The position numbers were made by a program, and so were the translations under genes. A stretch of 64,000 nt of DNA from Hyalella azteca (lineage: Eukaryota; Arthropoda; Malacostraca; Amphipoda; Hyalellidae). Shown one piece after another: positions 52,756-64,000 of this stretch (position 1 is its first letter; the number at the start of each line of letters is the position of its first letter). The stretch spans positions 310,001 to 374,000 of the forward strand of contig NW_025946036.1 of NCBI RefSeq assembly GCF_000764305.2. The letters are read 5' to 3'. The notes beneath the pieces are model-generated. The model did no database searches. It was not told where the DNA came from and worked only from the letters and a program-made list of their open reading frames with translations.

Positions 52756-54133
52756 TGTCAAGGCTGACACATGAAGGTGTTGTGATGCTGTGAGCTGCAG
52801 CAGCGATGCCATCGTGCGCCACCTAAACATACACGCTCTCTCCTCCTCAGTTCGAGTTCTGTGTGATTCTGAGAATTTTGATCCTTTAGATTCTTTTCTT
52901 TTCTTTACCTGGTATCCTTACAACCTTCTTCTTCTCGTTGCGAGTACATGCTTCTTTGAATATAACGACTAATTTACTTAATTCTAGGTATGAGTCATAG
53001 TGCACAACGGTTTTTTACCGAGCTCAACATTATGTTTTTCTTGACTTGCTCTCCACAAAGACGGCATCACTCTCAAGTTTTTCCCTAAGCCATCCACGCT
53101 TAACACACGCAATCGCAATACACCGTTTGGATTGAGCTAGAGTCAATTCCATTCATTTCCGTCCGTAGGATTCTCCTATAGAGACACGCCAGCCACCGCG
53201 CTCTTGCGTGTCGACCTTTGTGATCTTGCGGGAAGAGTATAGTGATTGCGCCAGAGATTCTGTGAGGAAACTTTCGAATTTCCGCCGGACTTGTTTTACC
53301 TAATTGGAAAACCAGAATTTCACATCTCAAATAAAATTTCCCTGACTGACAACTCATATTCGTTTGTGTTTAAAATGTTGATATTACCGTAAAAATTTTC
53401 GTGTAAATTCCTGAATTTGACGTTAAATTTAAGAGTAACTGCAACAACTTGCAATGCATTTAAAAAATTTTTTCTGGAGACATACTATTTCTTCTCATTA
53501 TTGCATTTAAAAAACGCTTCTGAGGACATATAAATTTCGTAAACTATGATGTTAACGTATTTTTGCCCACTCTTGTTTGAGCTCCCTCCCTTCTTCTCTT
53601 TTACACACATGGATAACACCCATATTGCTGTCGTCTTCTTGAACTGTATTGCCTCATGCGCCGATACTTCAGCTGAACTTCGCAGCTCCAGGAACTGGCC
53701 TGGAGCGCCGACCATGGACGTTAAAAGCCACATCCCAAAGCTCACGCTGCGAGCAAAAAAAAATTTTTCAAGATGGTGTACGGACGTTTTCTTTTAAATT
53801 GGACTGAATAGCTCTTTTTTACTAGGCTAAGTAATTTTTTTGTGGAAATTTGTATTATCAATTGTATGGTATATTTTTTCCTACTTAATTTCAAGTCAAA
53901 TGTTTTTTCACTCGCGACAGCCTTTTGATGTGCAAACAAGAAGTAATTATTAATTATCATTTATCTCATATACAGGATTTATCTGCGGATACAGAATAAT
54001 TATGATACTGCAAGGCTTGCGCAGTGAGCGACCACCGTTACATCTATGCCTGCTCCCCGCGGCCTAAACCTGTTTGTTCGCCTGCAATCGATACAGAACT
54101 GAACGGCCCGCATGCTGAACGTTTTACTACATC
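52756..54133. other. No gene recognised
   Basis: Overlapping open frames of about 85 codons occur on both strands at 53485-53797 but match nothing that I know. Confidence 0.4.
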
Positions 54134-54349
54134 AAATCATGAAGCTGGAACGTATTATTCCCTTGATCATACTTACTCATTCTCTGTTAATACTTAATGT
54201 ATATATATCTTTTCGTTGTATGAAATCCATCCGTTGCAGCAAATCATGAAGCTGGAACGTATTATTCTTCCGATCATATATAGTTACTCATTCTCTGTTA
54301 ATGCTTAATGTATATATTTTTTCATTGTATGAAATTAACCCGTTGCAGC
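54134..54349 (+). repeat. 107-bp tandem duplication
   Basis: AAATCATGAAGCTGGAACGT through CCGTTGCAG is present twice, starting at 54134 and 54241, with scattered differences. Confidence 0.85.
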
Positions 54350-57300
54350 TTTTAACTTCATCTCCAAGCTATATTACTCGTTTGTTGATGTAATTTTTGA
54401 GTGCTATTTTTTGAGAATATGCCGTCCTATAATGCGAAATATATAGAGAAACTACATTCTGCAGCCTTTTAAATTATATTTTAACTTGAGCCCCCTGTTA
54501 TTTAGACGTTACTTATCAAGTAATTGAATTCTAGATGTTATAATTTTTATTTTGACTGTTATTTAGCATAAATGCAAATAACGCTTTTAAAATTTGCTTT
54601 AAGCTTCAGGAATTAGGATAAATGTTGAAAAGATTAACACCCCCATTCTCTGCCTACATCGGTACGCCACTTGATATTGCAGGAGCGCTCGTTTCTATTA
54701 GCCTACGTAAATTAATTTTTTGTGTTCTGTCATGAATCCACTCGTCAGTTCAGTTTTGCATGTTCAAAATATTTTGCAGTTCACCTTCACTTTATGTGTA
54801 TTGTCAGTACTCATTTGCGCGCTTGAATTCAGTTTCGCAGAATGAACTTAAAATTTAGCGTAGTGAATGAAATCTTTAATAATTTTTTGATAAGCTAATG
54901 AAGTATATAGTATAAACCTCCGTGAGTTATAAATATTTGCAAGACCTAACAAGAGTGAATTGTTTAAACAATCCATTTTAAACAGTTCATTTGCGTACCT
55001 GAATTAATAATATAACTTCTTATCCCCAATACTCAGCACAAGTTTTTGTGCAGCCGCGGCAGCTTAAGTCTCCTACATGCATGCAACTCCGACAAACAGA
55101 CACTCGTGCACTATTGTCTCGTACCCTTTATAAAAACTGTTAGCTGTAAAAGTATGCTAAAATTAAGAATTATGCGCTTTCAGGTTCTGCACTTGAGCGC
55201 CAGTTAAGTAAATAAATAAAGCAGAAATTTTACGTTGAGAAGATTCCATCAGTGTAGATGGGCAACAAGTTCAACATTTACCTAATTAACTGCTAAAAAC
55301 ACAGACTGTCAGCCGTGCAGTGCCACTATGGCGTCGAGTAACTTGCCGTACAAGGTAGTGGCTCCAATTCTCAGCTGATGGATGTAGGTGCTGGAGTGGC
55401 AAATGCTTCAAGAGATGCTTGACTTCTGCTGTTCATACGAAGACCGAGTGATGGGTCTGATGGATGATTAGGAGACCGAGTGATGGGTCTGATGGATGAT
55501 TAGGAGACCGAGTGATGGGTCTGATGGATGATTAAGCTTCAATTCACTTGCCAACAAACTCGTTGTGGATTTTCCCTGACTGGAAGTTGTTAACTACTCA
55601 ATCTCTCCTTAATTTGTGAGCGAATATTTTATACGTTTTAATTCAGTTTTTATGGCGCGTTCATACGAAAACAAGCGTAGAGAACAATATATATTTCTGC
55701 TGGTCACACACGCGTTCGAGACGTTCGGTAACGAACTGGTGTTGTGAATTTTATTATTCCATGCCGTATATATGAACTCATGTACGAGTAATCGAATATA
55801 CGATTATTTAGGTCTAAATTCCCCTGTTTGACTCACAGAGTGAGTTTAGTTTAGTTTAGCAGTGAAGACGTTTTAGGGGTACGTAATGTTACGTAAAAAT
55901 TATATTTTAAGGGGTTGTGCAGTCGTGCGATGCGGTGCACCAGCATAGTCATCAACAACTGCTTGCATAGTCAGCAAGAGAGACGTGCGGTCGTGACGTT
56001 GAATTGAGGAACTTCACGAAACTCAGGGCAACTCGTTGATTATTTTTACCCTGTTATTCCTGCTATGAATCGTAGTATATTTTGAGCATAATCTAGTTTA
56101 TTAGGTCGTACAGAACATGATTAAGTTTTATCGACGACGAGCGCCAATGATCGAAGAAATTGTTTAAAAAGTAACATTATCCTTTGTCTAATTATTATTT
56201 GAATAATATATTCAATTTATTTGAATAAATTTATATCGAACGATTTACGAGTTTATGTAAAATCTTCGATATCGGTTATTTTAACACTACCACAATTACC
56301 TACTTTGTGGTGATGAAACTAGATATAGTTGCGTTTCTGTCAGCTGTTGCAATTACTGAAACGTAGAAAAGAAAAATTATCCTTATTCGAAAATAAAGTT
56401 GTACGTGTGTTTCAATCATCGATGCCATTGTTGAGAAGATAGCCATAAATTGAGTGTATTGAGTTGTCCTCCGCGTGTGCACTTGTTCCCGCATTGAGCT
56501 CAATGCTCCAGAAATCTTTCTCACAGAATGAGCTCAATTGGGTGCAGCAACCTTCAGTTCGAGTTGACTTAAGTTTGGCAGATCGACTGAATCATATGCC
56601 GGGTCTGGCACTGAAATTATTTGTTTTGATAGAACAATTCTCAAGAATTAAATGTAACTTTGAGCCGGTGCCGGTATTACAGATACCACGTAAACTGTGT
56701 ACATGATGACCACGCAGCAACCGGATCTTAATTATTAGTATTGTACAGAAGATTAAAAACTTTCATAGAAGTGCTGGTAACTTGAATACATAACTTTTAT
56801 CGAGCAAAAATGAAACCGTTTTCTGTGTCAATTTTTTGGGTTCTGATATTCTCCAGTCGCATGATATAATTTCTTCTAAAGGACACTTCTGCCGTATTTT
56901 CGAATTGATGGACTAAAACCGTTTATAGAACGAATATGTTGACGCAATGTGAAATAACATGTTTGAAATCATTTATTCTGGGAACTTGACATGCAAGTTA
57001 TTGTTGGACCTTCAAAAGATCTGTTTCGAGTCCACTACTTTTGGTTTCAATTTTTATTCAATTGTACATATGAGCTAAAGTGTAATGCGGCATCACACGA
57101 GTCTGCTTCTCTAAATCTGATATTTTTCTTTTGTTCGTGGCAAAATTGGAATTGACAGTGAAATATTCATTCGCTATCAAGAATGGTACCGTATAAGAGA
57201 TGGGTGTGTTTGAATTTATATGAAGGGAAATAAATTTTCAGCTTATTGCCCTGTCTTCAAATTTATCAGCTACAATTTTCTCTTCCCGGTCATTAGCATT

Positions 57301-57468
57301 TGCAAAACCAGAAGAACTAAGTGTTCAAAAAATTTGTTTACCCCTTTATAAGCCAAAGTTACTCATAATAATTAAATTTTACTATTTTAAACGGATTACA
57401 TTTCTGTACAATTTCTGCTTTCTTCAAAGTGTTTGCATTTATTTGATCTAATACTTTCCGTGTTTCAG
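54350..57468. other. Upstream of membrane-protein gene, no coding exon recognised
   Basis: Contains a 32-bp triplicate at 55436-55533 and otherwise AT-rich DNA. Because the downstream coding exon begins at a splice acceptor, a 5' untranslated exon and promoter should lie here or further left. Confidence 0.4.
55436..55533 (+). repeat. 32-bp triplicate
   Basis: GAGACCGAGTGATGGGTCTG then ATGGATGATTAG occurs three times in a row, essentially identical. Confidence 0.95.
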
Positions 57469-57474
57469 GTGGCG

Positions 57475-59163
57475 ATGTCTGCGCTCGAGTATATCCTGCT
57501 GATGTTATTCATCATCGGACTGTTGACGTGCGCCTACTACGCGGCCATATGCCTGCCCGTCGTGCTCGAAAAGGCCCTGCCATCTCGCTACGTCGACCCC
57601 GAGAGGAACTATCTCATCCCTGAAGACGGTTCCGACCGTAACGAAAACAACTCCGAGTCTTTGAATATAGCGAATAGCGGGAAGCCATCCCAAAGTAAGC
57701 TGAACCTCAACGAATCTTACCCTAGCGCCCCCGACACCAGCAAACTCCAAAATGAGGGTGACTCGTTCCAGAGCGGGGACATTGCGTCGTCAGGGGACGT
57801 GAAGAAGCACAGCCTCTGCCTTCAATCGTACGAAGATGAAGAAGTGCCGCAAAACATTCGAAAACTCGAGCGACTTCAACAATGTCGTGCTGAAAGCGCT
57901 CGCACGGCGCCTGATAGAGTGTCTCTTCTCCAAGGAGATGACGAAGATGGTCTCGTTGTTCGAGAGCCGAGCGTTAGAAGCAAGCACACAGGGCAACCTA
58001 TCTCGCCTGCAAACTTCTCTCCTATTGTCATCCCGATGACTAAAATGGGGACACCGTCGGCTCCTTCACATGATGAGAGAGAATCAGAGGTATTTTCAAG
58101 CCAACCCATGAATCTATCATGCAAGCCAAACGCCAGTTCATGTGAACAATTACCATCTCATTCTGTGGTGATCGTACCTCGTCCTCAAAGCGTACCTCCA
58201 GCCATGAGCATGTCTAAGACTCATCCACCCTCACACATTGTCGTAACGATGCCTCAACCATTGATGGTCGCTCCTGTTTATGATGAACCTTCGGGTGATG
58301 AACAACCTGTTAATAGTCTCCAGCAATATTTGAACGCGCCACCTACTGTTAACGTCACTGTCCAGCCCACTGAAGGTAAACAGGAACCCGAAGAGTTTGA
58401 TGTGCCATCAATGATACGGCCGCTTTCAGGCAGTCCGTATGGTTGGAGAGATTCAGTTGCCGAACACGAGCAAGATGCGGGAGTTCGTCAAAGTTCGTCA
58501 TCTCTTGAGAAAACAAAATGTAATCAAGATGCAGAAAAAATTCACCCAGGAGCTAAAATTACAGAATCCGAGCTTGCTGATGTACCTTGCAACACCTCCG
58601 TTCTATCTGATGATGATCCTCAGAATTTCTCCAAGTATGATCATGATGAATCAGACTCGAGCGATCCTGAAATAACGGAGTACAACTTTGAGGTCCCAAA
58701 TGAGTTGATGCCGTCGGCGAACGCTGTATTGGCCGATGAGATCTTCACGACTCCTAACGTCCAGGTGCTCAGTTACGCTTCCATCGATGAGGCCTCAATC
58801 TTGGAGACCGACGCTTCAGCGAGTGACTCGATCAGGGTGCAGGTGGGAGATGCCGACGGGGGCTCCGACACTGTTGATCGAGACTCAAACGACGATCAGC
58901 TTGAGGAGGTTGATGACACTGTGCCATCAGAGAGGAAAGAATCAGGCCTTGATCATCAGAGTCACAGTCCTGATCTTCTGAGGAGATCTCCTGATGGCGA
59001 CAGTCTTCACAGTGCCGATTGTGAAGGCAGTGCTTCTGGTCGATCTCCATCTGCGTCACTTGAGGCTTCGCCGCGAAAGCATAACGAGACTCAACACAAC
59101 AACAAACTAAATGATGACTTCGATACCGCCTACAAGAAGCCAGCTGCCGAATCAGCCGTTTGA
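57475..59163 (+). CDS. Unrecognised single-pass membrane protein with acidic Ser-rich tail
   Basis: A single open exon encodes 562 residues from ATG 57475 to TGA 59163. A splice acceptor (GTGTTTCAG|GTGGCGATG) lies six bases before the ATG, so the upstream in-frame ATG at 57433 is intronic. Residues 6-31 (YILLMLFIIGLLTCAYYAAI and onward) form one hydrophobic span, followed by CLPVVLEKALPSRYVDPERN. The remaining 520 or so residues look disordered: acidic, Ser/Pro-rich, with ESDSSDPEITEYNFEVP and SPDLLRRSPDGDSLHS-type blocks. GC-richer codons and a long uninterrupted frame support a real gene. I recognise no family and offer no function. It could be an arthropod-specific type III membrane adaptor. 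Confidence 0.75.
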   Translation: MSALEYILLMLFIIGLLTCAYYAAICLPVVLEKALPSRYVDPERNYLIPEDGSDRNENNSESLNIANSGKPSQSKLNLNESYPSAPDTSKLQNEGDSFQSGDIASSGDVKKHSLCLQSYEDEEVPQNIRKLERLQQCRAESARTAPDRVSLLQGDDEDGLVVREPSVRSKHTGQPISPANFSPIVIPMTKMGTPSAPSHDERESEVFSSQPMNLSCKPNASSCEQLPSHSVVIVPRPQSVPPAMSMSKTHPPSHIVVTMPQPLMVAPVYDEPSGDEQPVNSLQQYLNAPPTVNVTVQPTEGKQEPEEFDVPSMIRPLSGSPYGWRDSVAEHEQDAGVRQSSSSLEKTKCNQDAEKIHPGAKITESELADVPCNTSVLSDDDPQNFSKYDHDESDSSDPEITEYNFEVPNELMPSANAVLADEIFTTPNVQVLSYASIDEASILETDASASDSIRVQVGDADGGSDTVDRDSNDDQLEEVDDTVPSERKESGLDHQSHSPDLLRRSPDGDSLHSADCEGSASGRSPSASLEASPRKHNETQHNNKLNDDFDTAYKKPAAESAV

Positions 59164-61853
59164 GATTTCGGCCTTTTTTATTTTATTTCTACCTTTTTTA
59201 GTTTATTTACAGACGTCTAGAATGTTACAATAGTTTAAGTATCTGCAATACAAATTCTTTTCAGAATTTTTGGGAGTAAACAATCTTACCTGAACAGAAG
59301 TGTAACCAATAATAAGGAATTGTCTAATCCGTTAAAATTTAACTTAATGATGTAAATTGTACGTACAAACGGCATAAAGTTGGCATCGATGTTGCTGCAA
59401 AAAGGGAGAAGAACAGCATATGAGCTGTTTCGAATTAATTGTTGTCATGAATTCTATTTTTGTACCTAGCTGTAATATTAATATGAATTTTAGTGCAGCC
59501 TTTATTTGAGCTGTGACTCGTAAGCTCCATAAATGCATAATGTGTTGCAAAGCAGCACGTGGGCTGAACTTTGCATGTCTACTTGTGGCTGAGACTGAGA
59601 AGCTTTCCAGCGTATTGTATTGTATTCGCAAGCCTCTTTAGAATGTGATTCTTATGCAGTTCTTATATTAAGGTCACATTTTTAATGAATATGTCTATTT
59701 ATGTATCTAATTTTAAGATGTTCCTAAGATTTTTTCGTTGTTTTCCTTTTCATACTCCATCACTGACTGACGAATTCGACAGAAAACTGAAAAACAGAAA
59801 CGTGATCAATATTGATCATCCTGTGAACTCACCCTAGAGAGGGATGATTTTTCTCGACATTTCAAGTGTAGGTATATTCTAGGGAAAATGTCTTAATAGA
59901 ATTGTTGTTTACCATATGTATTAATTAAGTAATGGATAGCAAAATTTAATTTCAATATAAAAACTTGGAAAACTACTCATTATGCAGATTAAGAGGGAGG
60001 TGAACTTAAAATATTCTCTATGTCTTTCTGTCGAGCTGGCGCTCCTCCACATTAATACGGTTAGCTCCGTGCTTAATGGTACTAGTTACTCTTTCTTTTC
60101 TTAGCTACAATTGTTTTCAAAAGCTTATTATTTTTCTCGTAGGTAGTTTTTATGGGTTTTTATTAGCCCGGAGCAAGGTGTTCTTCCAAAAATGTCTTCC
60201 TGTACGAATAAAAAAGTTATCTATGTAAATATTTTTAATATAGGTATATTAATGAACGTTTATGAGCTTCTTATTTCTGCGTATTTTTTCACAGTTATGT
60301 GTAAGATCACTACCCGGATGCAGTGATGTTTTTTTGGAATCAATATGTCAACAAATATTCCATCGCAATTGGAAATTAATTTAAATTATGCGGACTTAAT
60401 ATTTGTTAATTATTCATCATAATAATTTCAATGCTCCCTTCGTCTAGCAGAAAACTCACCAAGCTAGAAAAAAATGTGTACTTGGTTGCAGTATTTCTTG
60501 TTGTTACATTCGAGTAAATGTAGATTTCTCTTCGATTGCCATATTATACATAACCAATAAATAATACCCAATAATTAGTGATAGTTCGTTATTACCCTGG
60601 TTCCCTCATAACACCTTATTAGACCATCATCTCGGTCGGAACATGTCGCTCTACTGAAGGCCGAGCAGGTGACTGGACGGTGACGAATATGGCTTCTAGT
60701 GTATCTAATACATTTATTGAAGATGGACTCTCGCTGTGAAATTGACGCAATACGAACTTGATTTACTTGATGTTCATACGAGAAAATTTTTCAGCAAATC
60801 CCATCACGTGTATCCTGAGAAGAGCGACTCGCACCTCAATAGACTCGCGTGGTCGCTGTTTCGGGGCTCGTGAGAGCTCATAACCTAAGCCGTTGATTTG
60901 GAAAGTTTTCAAGGTGATAGATTTTCTTTATTTTGTTGGCTACTTTTACAATTTACTCAGTTATGATGCATGTCCTTAACAGAAGGATTGGAGCCTAGAA
61001 ATTAATGTTCGTTCACAATAATACTAAAATTCAATACCGGTTTGAATCGGAATTGTTGCTTAGATGATATTGGTTAATAATTTAATATATCAAGTGAAAT
61101 TAGTTAATTACAAATAAAATAATTATAATAATAAGGCCACTCTGAGATTAAAGCTATCTTTCAAGCCAACATTTTTATTTCACACATCTCGCAAAAATTA
61201 ATGCTAGATGAGAATAATCACATTGTATACGGACATGGCATAGGTACAATGAGGATTCGTGCAAAAATCCTTACTTTACTCAAACTTTATCACAGAACTT
61301 TATCATCCATCGAAATAACATTCGAGAAAAATATATTTTATTAATTACATGTTTTTCGTCCTCTTCTGTGATATTTAAGAAGCATGTGAATTTTGTCCCG
61401 AATGAAGGAAGGCATTATGTGTGCACAACGATGGGTTGCGTGAAGCAGCATCAACTGTGACGCTTCGTTGCTACCTTGGCCTCAACAACAAATATTCTTA
61501 TATTATCAGTCTGCTTGTATCGTAAGTTCACAAGGAATTTAAAAGAAAAGAAAATCGAGTCCTGTTTTTCGATATAATGTTAGGTTGGTTTAGGTTGTAT
61601 GTGGTATGTCTGTTTAAGAATTTTGATTTATAAAATGATTTTTCTCATTCTTACTTTGTCGAACTGATGATGTAGCTGGACTCTGAAACGTTTTCAATAT
61701 CGATATAGTGAATTTGCTTGGCGTTTTCTTAGCTTTTAATTAAATATTCATGAATGCTCTAGCTCCAAAGACAGCTTCTGCGTGATTCATGCACGCAGAT
61801 GATTCAAAACAATTCTAAATTAGTTAAAGACTTTAAATTGGTTCAATGAAATA
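59164..61853 (+). other. 3' untranslated region and downstream DNA
   Basis: AATAAA signals at 60207-60212 and 60556-60561 could end the membrane-protein transcript. No coding sequence was recognised to 61853. Confidence 0.45.
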
Positions 61854-62100
61854 TGGCCCAGTGGTTACAGTTCAGAGTACCAAGATTGGAGCAGAGAGGC
61901 GCGGGTTCGATCCCAGCTCTGTGCGCCAGTTTCTGGTCAGAATCCTCGAGGAAGCCGGGCGGTTACGCACAGCACAATGGGAGCAGTGAGTTGTGTGTTC
62001 GAGACCGCAACAAGCTGTGAACGTTCTGCAATGTTAAGAATCGGCGACAGGCCTGCGGCCTAATAAACGCTGAAACCGCTATTATTATTATTATAATAAA
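61854..62100 (+). mobile_element. tRNA-derived SINE, copy 2, near full length
   Basis: A box TGGCCCAGTGG at 61854-61864 and B box GGTTCGATCCC at 61904-61914 give an internal RNA polymerase III promoter. A unique body follows (CTCTGTGCGCCAGTTTCTGG). The 3' tail AGAATCGGCGACAGGCCTGC, CGGCCTAATAAACGCTGAAA ends in (ATT)n. The tail resembles the CR1-like LINE tail elsewhere in the window. Confidence 0.85.
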
Positions 62101-62329
62101 ATTAAGTCGTTGAATTGCAATCACTCGTTAATTCGTTATTAACCTAGAATGTAAGAAGAAAAGGATCATATGTCCAAAATTGGCAGGTATCATGTAGGCC
62201 ACAAATTTAACTTTTAAACAAGACTTGAAGCAAACTCTCTATATGAACATGCTCAGTTAAACTCAGCCTATGAGCTTGGACGTGGCAGACCACGCTTGAA
62301 ACGCCACAAGCCATATCATTTAGACGACG
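62101..62329. other. No gene recognised
   Basis: Short unique AT-rich stretch after the SINE. Confidence 0.4.
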
Positions 62330-62430
62330 GCTTGAAGCCAAAGGCGCTGTGTGCCTGCAGCCACTTCTCCAGCCAGTCTAGTCTTCACGGCATCTACACC
62401 CCAGCATGCTCCTACCTCCACCCTTAAGCC
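62330..62430 (-). repeat. Dispersed repeat, family 2, reverse copy
   Basis: CACGGCATCTACACCCCAGC is the reverse complement of a phrase at about 63920-63945, and neighbouring phrases match too. Confidence 0.7.
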
Positions 62431-62433
62431 CCG

Positions 62434-62469
62434 TCCACACACTCAAACTAATCGTCAGTCTTGCATATC
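62434..62469 (+). mobile_element. One end of the CCCGTCC MITE
   Basis: GCCCCGTCCACACACTCAAA then ATCGTCAGTCTTGCAT matches the terminal repeat of the element at 63560-63765, with one substitution. The other end is absent and LINE sequence follows. Confidence 0.75.
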
Positions 62470-62471
62470 AT

Positions 62472-63053
62472 GCGAGTATGAACATCTTCAAAAATAGATT
62501 AGACGAAGCTATGCAGGAGCATATGTTCAGTCTTAAAATGCCTAGCAAATTACGGACCAGGCAATAAGTCCAGACGAAGCTATGCAGGAGCATATGTTCA
62601 GTCTAAAAATGCCTAGCAAATTACGGACCAGGCAATAAGTCCAGCAGCTATCGTCAGTTATAGAATAGAATAGAAGTGTCGGCGCTGAAGAAATAGGCCC
62701 ATGGCCTGTTGCCGATTCTTGAACTTTTTGTGACTTGATTCATAAGGGATCCGGCCTTTGGAACCCGATCTTTCCATAGCTGACGATTGATTGAGATAGT
62801 CTGCTGGACTTATTGCCTGGTCAGTAATTTGCTAGGCATTTTAAGACTGAACATATGCTCCTGCATAGCTTCGTCTAGTCTGTTTTTGAAGATGTTCATA
62901 CTCGGAGCGTCAACAAACGTTAACTCGGAGCGTTATGGAAAGATCGGGTTCCAAAGGCCGGATCCCTTGTGAATCAAGCCACGAAAAATTCAAGAATCGG
63001 CAACAGGCCATGGGCCTATTTCTTCAATGCAGACACTTCTATTCTATTCTATG
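62472..63053 (+). mobile_element. CR1-like LINE 3' end containing an inverted LINE insertion
   Basis: A plus-strand LINE 3' end starts at 62472, contains a 71-bp tandem duplication (62501 and 62572) and is interrupted at 62662-62932 before finishing TATGGAAAGATCGGGTTCCA through CAGGCCATGGGCCTATTTC and (TTCTA)n. Confidence 0.9.
62662..62932 (-). mobile_element. 5'-truncated LINE inserted in opposite orientation
   Basis: Starts with the (TAGAA)n tail in reverse and runs back to the coding block ending near GTTCATACTCGGAGCGTC. TTAT at 62658-62661 and 62933-62936 is a target duplication. Together with the host copy it forms an inverted repeat of about 230 bp. Confidence 0.88.
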
Positions 63054-63559
63054 CCAAAGTTTGACAGACAAGACGGAATCCTGACGAGCGTCTACACTCT
63101 ACACTATTCAAACTTTCCTTCAGTTTAGTGCGCTCTCGGCAATGGAGGAGGTAGTAGCAGCCTTCAATACCACAATGAGGATTGATAAACAGGCATCCCT
63201 ACCAGCACCAGACCGCATTGACGACTTCATTTTGGCACATTCGTTTCAATAAACCGTACGAAAAAAGTTTTATTTTCTTCGTTACAAAGTCTTTGTTTGC
63301 TGTAAGATCAAATTCTATGCATTTGCCTTATAGGCCAGTGCTCTTGTACATATCATTGTTGCAATTCGATTGAATTTGCCATAAACAAGAGAAACTACGA
63401 TATAATTTGATAAACTCGCAAAAGAAATCGTGAGACTAGTGTCGGATATCTTGAGATGACATTTTGATGTGAAAAACTAGAGCTAGAAGGGAACAATGTC
63501 ACAGCTCTCAACATCAATACAGACTGAGATAAGCAAAAATTTGAAGAATTAGTCGGTTG
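63054..63559. other. No gene recognised
   Basis: Short reading frames only; some phrases (GACAGACAAGACGGA) resemble the interior of the adjacent MITE. Confidence 0.4.
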
Positions 63560-63765
63560 CCCGTCCACACACTCAAACTTATCGTCAGTCTTGCATGAAC
63601 TTAATTAAAGGTCTCGCCCGTCCGTCTTTTCCAGGTTTGTCTAACCTCAAACTCCGCCCACCCGTCATGCAAGACGTCAAACTTTGAGCGTCCACATGCT
63701 CCGTCTTGTCGGCCAAAACTGACATTACATGCAAGACTGACGATAAGTTTGAGTGTGTGGACGGG
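63560..63765. mobile_element. MITE with 38-bp perfect terminal inverted repeats
   Basis: CCCGTCCACACACTCAAACT continues to TTGCATG at 63597, and its exact reverse complement occupies 63728-63765. The whole element is 206 bp and non-coding. A lone end at 62434 shows at least one relative. The target duplication is not clear. Confidence 0.9.
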
Positions 63766-63839
63766 GCTTACCTTCGGTTTGAGTGTGAACGACCGGTTTC
63801 AGTCCCCTAAATTCCCAGCTTCTCCACCTTAAATTGTTG

Positions 63840-64000
63840 CAGCCAATGAGGTTAGGTTCGGTCCGGAAAGGTTTGTTTGAGTGGAGAGTCGGGGCAAGTG
63901 TGGAGGAAGACTCGTGCTGGGGTGTAGATGCCGTTAAGACTATACTGGCTGGAGCAGTGGCTGCTGGCTTACGGCGGATACGGCTCCAAGCACACTTAAG
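63840..64000 (+). repeat. Dispersed repeat, family 2
   Basis: GGTCCGGAAAGGTTTGTTTG and AAGACTATACTGGCTGGAGC match the copy at 28310-28520. It runs off the right edge of the window. Confidence 0.7.

Noticed and set aside
57433..57474. Upstream in-frame ATG for the membrane protein
   Set aside because: A strong acceptor (TGTTTCAG) separates it from the ATG at 57475, so it is most likely intronic.
61854..61926. tRNA gene
   Set aside because: A and B boxes are present but no cloverleaf or anticodon arm is evident, and a SINE body and tail follow.

Overview
The window is nuclear DNA of an intron-rich animal. I could read five protein-coding genes, four of them identified by family with GT-AG introns, in AT-rich DNA crowded with non-LTR (CR1-like) retrotransposon ends, a tRNA-derived SINE, hAT-like and other MITEs, and minisatellites. 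Gene content and repeat style suggest an arthropod, perhaps a crustacean. That is inference; no species-diagnostic sequence was recognised.

Layout. The first coding exon of an ALDH16A1-like gene leaves the window on the minus strand (83-172). It is divergent from FANCI (816-12331, plus), which I resolved into 14 coding exons giving 1332 codons against 1328 in human FANCI. FANCI intron 1 holds a 1-kb tandem duplication and several hAT-like MITEs. Then follow, all on the minus strand, a divergent beta-tubulin (15099-17824, 3 exons, 452 aa), ALG3 (21357-24743, 7 exons, 451 aa) and an arrestin-domain protein (30788-34692, 7 exons, 421 aa). A candidate secreted-protein gene with two doubtful exons lies at 38.0-39.05 kb, beside a 68-bp minisatellite. 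From 39 to 57 kb there is no recognisable host gene, only repeats and transposon remains. An unrecognised single-pass membrane protein with a long acidic Ser-rich tail occupies 57475-59163 (plus). The last 4 kb are a SINE, nested LINE ends and a MITE with long terminal inverted repeats.

The genes are ordinary cellular genes with no shared pathway: DNA cross-link repair (FANCI), cytoskeleton (beta-tubulin), N-glycan precursor assembly in the ER (ALG3) and NEDD4-type ubiquitin adaptor function (arrestin-domain protein). Only ALDH16A1/FANCI could share a promoter region.

A strong caution concerns positions 26748-26785, which are exactly the Nextera mate-pair junction adapter. It cuts a SINE, so linkage between DNA left and right of this point is suspect. 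Single N bases at 28308, 36583 and 46437 all fall in repeats and probably mark unresolved gaps. No undescribed multi-gene system is visible. The most interesting biology is a SINE and a CR1-like LINE that share a 3' hairpin tail, insertions with matching empty sites in the window, a long intronic foldback, a beta-tubulin with an insertion, and two unrecognised genes.
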